21,304 nt of DNA from Bacillota bacterium (GTDB lineage Bacteria > Bacillota > Bacilli > Bacillales_A > Planococcaceae), in assembly GCA_023405135.1 (NCBI GenBank), contig JAEXYZ010000070.1, positions 1 to 21,304 on the forward strand, read 5' to 3'. This document shows, one piece after another, positions 15,037-21,232 of this stretch. Under the pieces are notes generated by a model. It did no database searches. It had not been told where the DNA came from and worked only from the letters and a program-made list of their open reading frames with translations. The position numbers were made by a program, and so were the translations under genes. Each line of letters opens with the position of its first letter. The stretch's first letter is position 1.

Positions 15037-15073
15037 AAAAAAAAGAGAGCAGCAAGCCGAAGCCTCTGCTCTT
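15037..15073 (-). terminator. Strong intrinsic terminator with UUCG loop
   Basis: Minus strand: AGAGCAG pairs with CTGCTCT; an inner AGGC/GCTT stem (one G-T pair) closes on a TTCG tetraloop; C and eight Ts follow. It ends either the Spo0E-like transcript or the short RNA proposed here. Confidence 0.93.
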
Positions 15074-15101
15074 AAAGGGGGAAATGAGAATGTTGCTGTG
15101 T
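15037..15101 (-). ncRNA. Candidate small regulatory RNA (~65 nt) with C5 anti-Shine-Dalgarno motif
   Basis: Minus-strand unit: an extended -10 (TGA-TATTAT, hexamer 15108-15113) would start RNA near 15101, and the UUCG-loop terminator ends it near 15037. Between them lies an apparently unpaired stretch reading TCTCATTTCCCCCTTTAA, the exact complement of a purine-rich ribosome binding site plus AUG. C-rich single-stranded seeds of this type are used by Firmicutes sRNAs such as RsaE/RoxS and FsrA to block translation starts. I know of no named family for this sequence. It could instead be only the 3' end of the Spo0E-like mRNA, which ends about 80 bases upstream, or an RNA processed from it. Confidence 0.5.
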
Positions 15102-15107
15102 TCAAAT

Positions 15108-15116
15108 ATAATATCA
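15108..15116 (-). promoter_or_regulatory. Extended -10 element for the candidate small RNA
   Basis: Minus strand TGA-TATTAT (5 of 6 to TATAAT, with TGn). TTTAAA lies 18 bases upstream as a weak -35. Confidence 0.4.
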
Positions 15117-15152
15117 CCAACCTGTTAAAATTTTAAACAACTTTATAAAAAT

Positions 15153-15335
15153 TTATTGGATATTTTTATACACATTATTTATTTTTCTGTAATTTTCACC
15201 ATCATACTGATTCATAAGCTGATCTAATCTTTTGCTTAGACGAATTGTTTTTGGGTTTTGAAGACCGTTCTCAATTCCTGATTCAATCATCAATTGCCTT
15301 GTTTGTTCAAGTTTCTTCAAAAGGTTATTTTCCAC
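15153..15335 (-). CDS. Spo0E-like aspartyl-phosphate phosphatase
   Basis: A 60-residue all-helical protein with the Spo0E-family layout: helix, short turn, then the SxxLD signature in the second helix (LSKRLDQLMNQY, about 33-44). Spo0E family members dephosphorylate Spo0A~P and delay sporulation; paralogs (YisI, YnzD and others) are common. The start is GTG with a strong AGGAGG 6 bases upstream. The gene lies 92 bases after the small gene at 15428-15616 on the same strand with no obvious terminator between. Which paralog it matches cannot be told. Its presence, together with the kinase at 18071-19531, supports an endospore former. Confidence 0.85.
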   Translation of the reverse strand: MENNLLKKLEQTRQLMIESGIENGLQNPKTIRLSKRLDQLMNQYDGENYRKINNVYKNIQ

Positions 15336-15427
15336 AAAACCCCTCCTAATAATTCGTTGGTGTTCTCCTATTTTAATGTTTTTCTAGCCATTAAAGCAGC
15401 AAAATCATTAGACAAAGTTCGACACCC

Positions 15428-15616
15428 TTAACTTCTAGGCTTATCTAAAAACGTAAATATTACGTTTCCCCCTTGTTTTGCTTCACCACGAAAATGTTTA
15501 AACATTTCATCCTTCACCAACAACTCACGGAACTGCAAAAATTCTTCCTTAGGGATTTCTATACTATTTATTTCCCCCTTTTTTAACTGTTCAATCATAT
15601 TTTTATATTTTTCCAT
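15428..15616 (-). CDS. Small conserved-looking protein of unknown function
   Basis: 62 residues from the ATG at 15616 (in-frame GTG 15625 and TTG 15628 are alternatives). The N-terminal two thirds looks helical and charged (KYKNMIEQLKKGEINSIEIP, KEEFLQFRELLVKDEMF), and the C-terminus is FRGEAKQGGNVIFTFLDKPR, likely a short beta element. No signal peptide or membrane segment. The composition and balanced codons look like a real gene, with GGTGA or AGGA ahead of the possible starts. I do not recognise the family. It is divergent from ykvS and upstream of the Spo0E-like gene on the same strand. Confidence 0.72.
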   Translation of the reverse strand: MEKYKNMIEQLKKGEINSIEIPKEEFLQFRELLVKDEMFKHFRGEAKQGGNVIFTFLDKPRS

Positions 15617-15640
15617 ATATTTCACCAATCTTTCCTGTAA

Positions 15641-15669
15641 AAAATAGTTAAAAATAATTAATTATTCAA
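15641..15669 (-). promoter_or_regulatory. Putative promoter for the small gene at 15428-15616
   Basis: Minus strand TTGAAT (15664-15669), 17-base spacer, TATTTT (15641-15646); each hexamer matches 4 of 6 consensus positions. Transcript start would be near 15634, just ahead of the start codons. Confidence 0.35.
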
Positions 15670-15738
15670 ATATCTCTTTACTTTTTTTGATTTTTCATGC
15701 ACACTTTCAGAATATTAGTCGATAAGGAGCTGACTCTT

Positions 15739-15930
15739 ATGAAAATAGCAGAAGTTGGAAATGTTGTCGAGTTTAAAGAAGGTCTACAAGGAATCGTGGA
15801 AAAAGTAAATGAAAATTCTGTCATTGTAGACTTAACAATTATGGAGAATTTCCACGAACTTGAAATAGAAGAGAAAACTGTTGTAAACCATAAACGATAT
15901 AAGATTTTAAATCACCCGAATGAAATATAA
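15739..15930 (+). CDS. ykvS: YkvS-like DUF2187 protein
   Basis: 63 residues: MKIAEVGNVVEFKEGLQGIV followed by EKVNENSVIVDLTIMENF and a C-terminal VVNHKRYKIL. This is a small beta-barrel-like (KOW/SH3-type) protein of the DUF2187 family, very similar to what I remember of B. subtilis YkvS; function unknown. The open frame extends to an ATG at 15697, but the ATG at 15739 gives the family N-terminus and has AAGGAG 9 bases ahead. Divergent from the small gene at 15428-15616. Confidence 0.88.
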   Translation: MKIAEVGNVVEFKEGLQGIVEKVNENSVIVDLTIMENFHELEIEEKTVVNHKRYKILNHPNEI

Positions 15931-16061
15931 TCTACGAATTAAAGCAAACATTAAGGAGTTTTTACTCTCCAATATATAAACCGATTACTATCTTTTTACG
16001 ATTTTTTTCTTAAATCCATTTGAATTTGAGAGCCTCTGACAGATAATGTATTAAATTTAAT

Positions 16062-16104
16062 TTCCCTTTCTATCGTTAAAAAGATGATAGGGGAATTTTT
16101 TTTT
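16062..16104 (+). terminator. Intrinsic terminator between ykvS and the CPBP gene
   Basis: TTCCC and CTATC on the left pair with GATAG and GGGAA on the right (three-T bulge in the left arm), then nine Ts. It lies about 130 bases after ykvS and only 15 bases before the ribosome binding site of the next gene. Confidence 0.8.
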
Positions 16105-16133
16105 GTTAATATATTAAAAAGGAGGTCAAGCAT

Positions 16134-16745
16134 ATGAGAATTACAAAACATTTAATCGGACTCCTTCTTTCATTATTATTCATTTATATCATGCTCTCTT
16201 ACTCTTTTGAAGAATCCAAAGTCTTCTGGTATCTATACACGTTTACACTACTTGTCGGGATGTCCATAGCAATTATCTCCAATAAATTTAAAGACGAGCT
16301 TCCTACATGGAAGTATTTTATCTTTGGTATTGGATACGGAACCATTCTTTATGGGATAGTGCGTCTTGGATATATACTCCTTACTAATATCGATGGAAGT
16401 ATTGCAAAATCAATTTCAAAATTCTTAGATACTTACGGCCCAACTAATATTTGGCACTATTTATTGCTTATCTTTATTGTTGTCGTCGGAGAAGAACTAT
16501 TTTGGCGTGGATATGTTCAGCAGCAACTAAAAAAATGGATGTCACCAGCAATTGCTGTTATTATTACAAGTATTTTATTTGCATTGTCTGTTATCATCAG
16601 TGGATTTATTCCTGGTGCTGTAGCAGCACTATTCGCGGGGGTAATTTTAGGCACTCTTTATGAATGGAAACAAAGTATGCCGCTTATTATTATTGCCCAT
16701 GAAGTATTTGTATTACTATTGTTTATGATTTTACCACTTTCATAA
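16134..16745 (+). CDS. CPBP-family intramembrane protease-like protein (motif 2 His missing)
   Basis: 203-residue polytopic membrane protein with about 6-7 hydrophobic segments. The CPBP (Abi/Rce1) motif 1 is present as GEELFWRG with Glu120, Glu121 and Arg125. The expected FxxxH second motif reads FALSV (149-153), so the His ligand is Val. A later His (His189 in IIIAHEVF) stands in the third motif, but the usual Asn or Asp four residues on is Val. It may therefore be a non-proteolytic or altered member. Members act in CAAX-like processing and bacteriocin self-immunity; no bacteriocin gene is nearby. AAAGGAGG lies 8 bases ahead of the ATG. Confidence 0.82.
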   Translation: MRITKHLIGLLLSLLFIYIMLSYSFEESKVFWYLYTFTLLVGMSIAIISNKFKDELPTWKYFIFGIGYGTILYGIVRLGYILLTNIDGSIAKSISKFLDTYGPTNIWHYLLLIFIVVVGEELFWRGYVQQQLKKWMSPAIAVIITSILFALSVIISGFIPGAVAALFAGVILGTLYEWKQSMPLIIIAHEVFVLLLFMILPLS

Positions 16746-16830
16746 TTTATCAATTTTATTCAAAATTAAAAATAATGATGTGAAACATTTCGTAATTTTA
16801 AACGTCTAACACATCAAGGAGGCTATTTTT

Positions 16831-17496
16831 ATGAAAAAAAATATTCGTTTCTTCATAACGATATTTCTATCGATTATGGTACTAGCAGCGTGTAATACTG
16901 CGGAAAAGCCATCATCGGAGCCAGACAATGATTCAGTAACATCAAACGGCGATAATGATAATATTAACGCAGAAGAACAAACAAATGAAGAGGAACAAAC
17001 AGATGAAGAGGAACAACAAGAAGGATCTACAACAGAGACAAATGAAGAAAGCACATCTATAACATTCACTTCAAATGACAAGGAATATACTGAAGATATT
17101 ACGCCAATATCAGGTGAAACATATACACTACAAGCAATTCCAGGATTTGCACTAACTGCAGAAGAACCTGGCAAAGATATTTTGTATTATGAAAAAGATG
17201 ATTCCGTTTCTATGCGTATTGAAGCAATTAATGAGTCTTACAGTGACTTAATTGCAAACACTGAAGAAACAATGGCGGTAATTAATGAACAATACGAACC
17301 ATTTGATTTAGCACCATATATTTCAGAAGCAAATAATATAGAAAATTCAGCTGCATATATTGCTAATTTTGAAAATGAAGAAGTTATAGCGGTAGTTTTT
17401 GAAAAAGAAGACAAAATTGTAAGACTTACAATTTATGATAATGAAGAATACGATTTATCAGATGCTATGATTAAAATGGGCTTAACAATTGAGTAA
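16831..17496 (+). CDS. Acidic surface lipoprotein of unknown function
   Basis: 221 residues. A type II signal peptide (MKKNIRFFITIFLSIMVLAA) ends in the lipobox LAAC with Cys21 as the lipidation site. A very acidic, low-complexity linker (about 25-77) includes three six-residue repeats (EEQTNE, EEQTDE, EEQQEG). The C-terminal domain (about 78-221) alternates beta strands and looks folded (TYTLQAIPGFALTAEEPGKD; VVFEKEDKIVRLTIYDNEEY). I do not recognise the domain. The start has AAGGAGG 8 bases upstream. It ends at a terminator shared with converging mhqR. An open frame on the opposite strand is a by-product of the GAA/CAA-rich linker. Confidence 0.87.
   Translation: MKKNIRFFITIFLSIMVLAACNTAEKPSSEPDNDSVTSNGDNDNINAEEQTNEEEQTDEEEQQEGSTTETNEESTSITFTSNDKEYTEDITPISGETYTLQAIPGFALTAEEPGKDILYYEKDDSVSMRIEAINESYSDLIANTEETMAVINEQYEPFDLAPYISEANNIENSAAYIANFENEEVIAVVFEKEDKIVRLTIYDNEEYDLSDAMIKMGLTIE
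16972..17025 (+). repeat. Three 18-bp tandem repeats in the lipoprotein linker
   Basis: Three successive 18-base units coding EEQTNE, EEQTDE and EEQQEG; units 1 and 2 differ at two bases, unit 3 has diverged in its second half. Copy number could vary between strains without breaking the frame. Confidence 0.75.
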
Positions 17497-17529
17497 AAAA
17501 AGGGGAAGCATTTGAGGCTTCCCCTTTTC
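17495..17529. terminator. Bidirectional intrinsic terminator between the lipoprotein gene and mhqR
   Basis: AAAAAGGGGAAGC pairs with GCTTCCCCTTTT around ATTTGAG. A-run and T-run flanks allow use on both strands. Confidence 0.92.
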
Positions 17530-17538
17530 TAATGGAAC

Positions 17539-17985
17539 TTAATAAGACAAATCTTTTATAGACAACCCTAATTTTTTTAATAGTTCAATTGCTGTATCTT
17601 TTTCTTCTGGAGTAAGTACACTAAGCAATTCATGCAAATTTTTTTCATGCTCTGGAAACATCTGCTGCATAAATTTTGTACCTTCCTCAGTAATATCTGC
17701 AAATGTTACTCGTCGATCAGAAGGACAAGAGACACGTTTTAAGTAACCTCTTTTTTCCAACTTATCGATTACATAAGTAATTGAACCGCTTGCTAATAAA
17801 ATCTTATTACCTATTTGTTGCAACGGCTGTCGTCCTTTATGATATAGCAGTTCCAGTACCGCAAATTCGGTTGGATTTAATCCTTTTTCATGAAAAAATT
17901 GATTTGTTACTTCATTAATTGCCTTATTTGCCCTTGATAAAACAATGTATAATTTAAGCGATTGCTTGATTTCTTTAGTTGACAC
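17539..17985 (-). CDS. mhqR: MarR-family regulator, MhqR (YkvE)-like
   Basis: 148 residues with the MarR winged-helix fold: helix 1-2 dimer region, then LNPTEFAVLELLYHKGRQPL, recognition helix ASGSITYVIDKLEKRGYL, and wing residues SCPSDRRVTFADITEEG. B. subtilis MhqR represses quinone and azo-compound detoxification genes (mhqNOP, mhqED, azoR2); the sequence and the position beside a sporulation kinase gene (kinD-ykvE in B. subtilis) fit this ortholog. None of its known targets is in the window. The start is GTG with AAAGGATGA about 6 bases upstream. The promoter has perfect consensus hexamers and a small dyad over the -10, which suggests autoregulation. Confidence 0.87.
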   Translation of the reverse strand: MSTKEIKQSLKLYIVLSRANKAINEVTNQFFHEKGLNPTEFAVLELLYHKGRQPLQQIGNKILLASGSITYVIDKLEKRGYLKRVSCPSDRRVTFADITEEGTKFMQQMFPEHEKNLHELLSVLTPEEKDTAIELLKKLGLSIKDLSY

Positions 17986-18007
17986 GACAAATCATCCTTT
18001 ACCAATA

Positions 18008-18046
18008 TATAAATGAATTATAGCGATAAAGAGAAAGATTTGTCAA
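18008..18046 (-). promoter_or_regulatory. mhqR promoter with consensus hexamers and dyad over -10
   Basis: Minus strand TTGACA (18041-18046), 18-base spacer, TATAAT (18017-18022): both hexamers are perfect SigA consensus. TATAA-ATGAA-TTATA (18008-18022) is an inverted repeat that overlaps the -10 and the start of transcription, a usual MarR operator position. Confidence 0.8.
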
Positions 18047-18070
18047 AAAACCTCTAGTTAAACTACATAT

Positions 18071-19531
18071 TTAAACAACAGGCAAGCGGTTTAATAATTT
18101 ATTTTTAAACCACAATTCAACAATCTTGTCATCATTTTCACCGCAAATTGATTCTTCACATATTGGCAAGCTAATTTTAAAGGTTGTCCCTACCCCGACA
18201 GTGCTCTCTACATTAATAGCACCATTATGCTCCTCAATTACTTTTTTTACTAAAGCTAAACCTAGACCTGTACCAGTTTCTTTCGTTGTATAAAACGGCG
18301 TAAATAAATGACTTAACTCCATCTCTGAAAGCCCTGGCCCTTCATCAATTACAGAAATTTGAACCCCACTATTTAAATTTTCTAGCTTTACTGTAATTGT
18401 TCCGCCATTCTGCATTACTTCTATTGCATTTTTCACGAGGTTAATAAGCATTTGTTTAAGACGATTATCATTTCCAATAATTTTTGTCTTATAATAATCA
18501 TAGCTTTCAAGCTTGATAATGATATTGTTTGCTAATGCATGTTGTAGCATAAGCTCAACAACTTCTTCAACTACTTGAACAATTGAAATTTCTTTATACA
18601 TTCTTTCTTTAGGCTTTGAAAGATATAACAATTCCGTTAAAATTGCTTCCATTCGTTGAAGTTCACTATCCATTACTTTTAAATATTTTTGACTATCATC
18701 TGGGGAACTTTGTTTTAATAATTGCACAAATCCTTTTAATGATGTCATTGGATTGCGTATTTCATGAGCGATACTTGCTGCCATCTGTCCAATTGAATTT
18801 AATGTTTCTTGTTGTTCCATTTTTTGTTTTAAGACTACTTTTTCAGTTTCATCTGTAATCGTTGTTACAATCAAATTCATTTTATAATTTAATTTACTTT
18901 CTAATCTAAAATAAACATCTTCGTTTTGCTGATTTATACTAGATACATTTATTGATGCTCGTCCACAATTTATTAAATTTGCAAAATATTGAAGTTTATT
19001 AAACTGATAGTCAACAAAATTAATAAATATTGATTCATGCTGTTTATTAATAATTTTACTTTTTTCGCACTGTAAATATTGTAATGCTTTGTCATTTACA
19101 TCAACAATATCACCATTAATATTAGTAAATAATATTCCGTGTGTAATATCATTAAACATTGAATAAATTTCATGTTTACCAGTTTCTAAAACATTATTTT
19201 CAAATTTTGCAGGTGAAATTCTAGCAAAAATCAAATTTTTACCTTCATGGTAATAGCCAATTAAATAAAACTCTTGATATTTTCCTGCACCAACATGAAT
19301 ATTTAATTTACAAAATCCACCCATTTCTGAGCGAATCTTATCTAAAAATAAAGACCAACGATTTTTTGAATGCTCGTCCATTGGCAATTGCTTTGTATTT
19401 TTATCTATATTTAATAATTGCGCTGCAAAGTCATTAATTGACTCGATTTGACAAGAAGTATTTAAAATCAGTAATGGATCTTTAACGGTTTGAAACAACT
19501 TCCTAAAAATAGGACTAACAGTTTTCACCAT
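18071..19531 (-). CDS. Orphan soluble PAS-PAS sensor histidine kinase, sporulation-kinase type
   Basis: 486 residues, no transmembrane segment. Two PAS-like regions (about 10-105 and 120-225) precede HisKA with phospho-acceptor His256 in ASIAHEIRNPMTSLKGF. The ATPase domain has the N box (LINLVKNAI, Asn364/Asn368), G1 (DEGPG, 396-400), F box (LFTPFYTT) and G2 (GTGLGLA, 420-426). The H-box and ATPase blocks resemble the KinA-KinE kinases that feed the Spo0F-Spo0B-Spo0A phosphorelay, and no response regulator is adjacent, as is typical of these. Position next to mhqR parallels kinD in B. subtilis, but the sensor part is cytoplasmic and unlike membrane-bound KinD. A 30-residue tail after the ATPase domain is unusual. 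The start has only a weak GGTG element upstream. Confidence 0.9.
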   Translation of the reverse strand: MVKTVSPIFRKLFQTVKDPLLILNTSCQIESINDFAAQLLNIDKNTKQLPMDEHSKNRWSLFLDKIRSEMGGFCKLNIHVGAGKYQEFYLIGYYHEGKNLIFARISPAKFENNVLETGKHEIYSMFNDITHGILFTNINGDIVDVNDKALQYLQCEKSKIINKQHESIFINFVDYQFNKLQYFANLINCGRASINVSSINQQNEDVYFRLESKLNYKMNLIVTTITDETEKVVLKQKMEQQETLNSIGQMAASIAHEIRNPMTSLKGFVQLLKQSSPDDSQKYLKVMDSELQRMEAILTELLYLSKPKERMYKEISIVQVVEEVVELMLQHALANNIIIKLESYDYYKTKIIGNDNRLKQMLINLVKNAIEVMQNGGTITVKLENLNSGVQISVIDEGPGLSEMELSHLFTPFYTTKETGTGLGLALVKKVIEEHNGAINVESTVGVGTTFKISLPICEESICGENDDKIVELWFKNKLLNRLPVV

Positions 19532-20235
19532 TTCGCAAACACCAATCCTTCCATTTGGAAAATACCCTCTCTATTTCACGCAAATCTTTTACATTTATTC
19601 TATTATTGACACAAAACAATTATGACTTAATTTATTCTTTATTTACAAAATTTTCTTAATTTAGAATTATAACAAATTATTTCATAAATTTTTTGGTAAT
19701 AAAATGGGTAAAAAAACTCAATTTTCACATTTTCAACACTTTTTTTATTACTTTTATGTTAAGTATATTAAATAAATGTGTTATATGTGAAATTTGATCT
19801 AAGCAATTATACCTTTTTTAAAGCGCTTTCATAATACTCTTGAGTATATCCTTTTACCTAACAACTTAAAAACAACGATAAGTTTCTATAAAAATTTATC
19901 ATCCTTTATAATCAGCCACAAATTTTGTAGAAAGGAATATATTTTTCGAATATTATTACTAGTACTATATATATATAAATATTTCCTTATTTTAACTTAA
20001 GGTAAAATAAATGGATAATATTTACGATATTAGTTACATTGATGTATAAAAACTAAGTTACATGGATTTTTAATCTCAGGAGTAAACGGCTTCAACATAT
20101 TAATGGAACAAGTTGATGAGATTTTTAAAAGATTAAAAGCTCAAAGATACATAAGAAATTTCAAATAAGTCGTTTTTTAAGCGGGATTTTGGAAACTGTT
20201 TGTATCCTTTCTTATTTAAAGGAGACTTAACTATA
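19532..20235. other. 700-bp gene-free region between the kinase gene and ykvA
   Basis: Very AT-rich. It holds a near-perfect cre site (19818-19831), a palindrome ATACTC-TT-GAGTAT (19834-19847), a 9-bp hairpin with one mismatch (19877-19900), and an alternating AT run near 19965-19980. Two tiny frames occur on the plus strand: 12 codons from 20011 (AAGGT ahead) and 21 codons from 20103 to 20168 (MEQVDEIFKRLKAQRYIRNF and a last Lys) without a good ribosome binding site. The second stays open upstream to 20043, so it may be the tail of a decayed gene. Confidence 0.6.
19818..19831. promoter_or_regulatory. cre site (CcpA-binding)
   Basis: TTAAAGCGCTTTCA differs from the palindromic cre TGAAAGCGCTTTCA at only the second base, with a perfect AAAGCGCTTT core. 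On the minus strand a TATAAT (19806-19811) lies just beyond it, so the cre would cover the spacer and -35 of a promoter reading toward the kinase gene. That implies glucose repression of the kinase transcript with a leader of about 270 nt. Confidence 0.65.
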
Positions 20236-20640
20236 GTGAAACAACAAAACACATTAACTAAATTGAAGAATTTTGCAGGAAACTTAAAACAAAATTTATT
20301 CGTACTATATCTTTCATATAAGGATGATAGAGTTCCTTGGTATGCTAAAGTATTTGCTATTTGTGTAGTAGCCTATGCTTTTAGTCCGATAGATTTAATT
20401 CCAGATTTCATTCCAGTGCTAGGTTATCTTGATGATTTAATCATAGTTCCCATTGGAATTTTCTTGGCCTTAAAACTAATCCCACCACATGTAATCGAAG
20501 AGTATAGATTTAGAGCAGAAGAAATAAAGAAAAATGGAAAACCTAAAAATTGGTATGTTGGTATCCTTTTTATATTGATTTGGGCAGCATTTATAATTTG
20601 GATTGGTAATATAATAATAAATTTATTTCAGCAGCCATGA
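20236..20640 (+). CDS. ykvA: YkvA-like DUF1232 membrane protein
   Basis: 134 residues. The DUF1232 core is VPWYAKVFAICVVAYAFSPI followed by DLIPDFIPVLGYLDDLIIVP (about 33-72), a short helical-hairpin membrane domain with the conserved SPIDLIPDFIP. A C-terminal hydrophobic helix (about 107-130) follows. Closely like B. subtilis YkvA; function unknown. The open frame begins earlier at a TTG (20200), but the GTG at 20236 with AAAGGAG upstream gives the natural start; spacing is slightly long (about 11). Confidence 0.86.
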   Translation: MKQQNTLTKLKNFAGNLKQNLFVLYLSYKDDRVPWYAKVFAICVVAYAFSPIDLIPDFIPVLGYLDDLIIVPIGIFLALKLIPPHVIEEYRFRAEEIKKNGKPKNWYVGILFILIWAAFIIWIGNIIINLFQQP

Positions 20641-20757
20641 TAATAAACGTAAATCATATCAAAAAGTATCGGTATTTAGCCATCTTTACTTTTCATTTCT
20701 ATGAAACCATTCTTGCCTCCAAACGTATTTACTAGTTAAATTTTTAGGAGGAGAAAA

Positions 20758-21148
20758 ATGAAATCGCTTCGTTATTTTTTTTTGGGTAACTGATATAGGT
20801 TTTGTAATATATTGGGTCATCACTTTATTACATATTATTCCCGATAAGTATCTGTTTAAGGATTATAACAATCCTATTCTTTCTGCTTGGAACTGGTCAT
20901 TCTTTCCCCTTGATTTACTAATTTCAATAACTGGGTTCATAAGTTTATATTTTTATAAAAAAGGATATCCCTCTTGGACTAAAATAGCTATTATATCTTT
21001 AGTATTAACATCTTGTTCTGGCCTTCAAGCAATTTCATTCTGGATAATTAGAAGTGACTTCGATCCATCATGGTGGATCCCTAATTTATTTTTATTAATC
21101 TATCCAATGTTTTTTCTGCCTGGCCTCATTAAAGAAAATCAGAAATAA
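20758..21148 (+). pseudogene. YvaD-like (DUF5360) membrane protein, frameshifted in a T9 tract
   Basis: An ideal AGGAGG 6 bases before ATG starts MKSLRYFFLGN and then a stop (TGA) in the annotated frame. If the nine-T run at 20775-20783 had eight Ts, the frame would continue for 129 codons: FFWVTDIGFVIYWVITLLHI, then PLDLLISITGFISLYFYKKG and on to PGLIKENQK with TAA at 21146-21148. The extended product has about four hydrophobic segments and reads like the YvaD/DUF5360 family. Because the rest of the frame is undamaged, this is a recent frameshift, a homopolymer sequencing error, or a slippage-controlled gene. Confidence 0.82.
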
Positions 21149-21199
21149 AGTATGTTGACCTTTCATATGCAGTTACTAAATATAAATGCTAACTTAATA

Positions 21200-21232
21200 A
21201 TGTACAGTAATGATCGTTTAAATATGTACAGT
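21200..21232 (+). repeat. Direct repeats ATGTACAGT, period 24 bp
   Basis: ATGTACAGT occurs at 21200-21208 and 21224-21232, just upstream of a new reading frame. Short repeated TGTACAGT-like units near a TG terminus are a feature of IS21-family ends. Confidence 0.75.

Noticed and set aside
15084..15128. 14-codon plus-strand frame behind AAAGGGGG
   Set aside because: The apparent ribosome binding site is better explained as the complement of the C-rich seed of the minus-strand RNA; no promoter is visible for it on the plus strand.
16806..17174. 122-codon open frame opposite the lipoprotein gene
   Set aside because: Ser/Cys-rich translation is the mirror of the GAA/CAA-rich acidic linker; no ribosome binding site, and the plus-strand lipoprotein has a signal peptide and lipobox.
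16134..17496. Bacteriocin-immunity or toxin system formed by the CPBP protein and the lipoprotein
   Set aside because: No small toxin precursor, transporter or maturation enzyme is nearby, and a gap without shared signals separates the two genes.
19532..19800. Riboswitch in the kinase leader
   Set aside because: The sequence is too AT-rich, with no recognisable conserved core or terminator/anti-terminator pair.
20713..20741. TTGCCT-17-TTAAAT as a promoter for the yvaD-like gene
   Set aside because: The transcript start would fall on the ribosome binding site itself, and both hexamers are weak.
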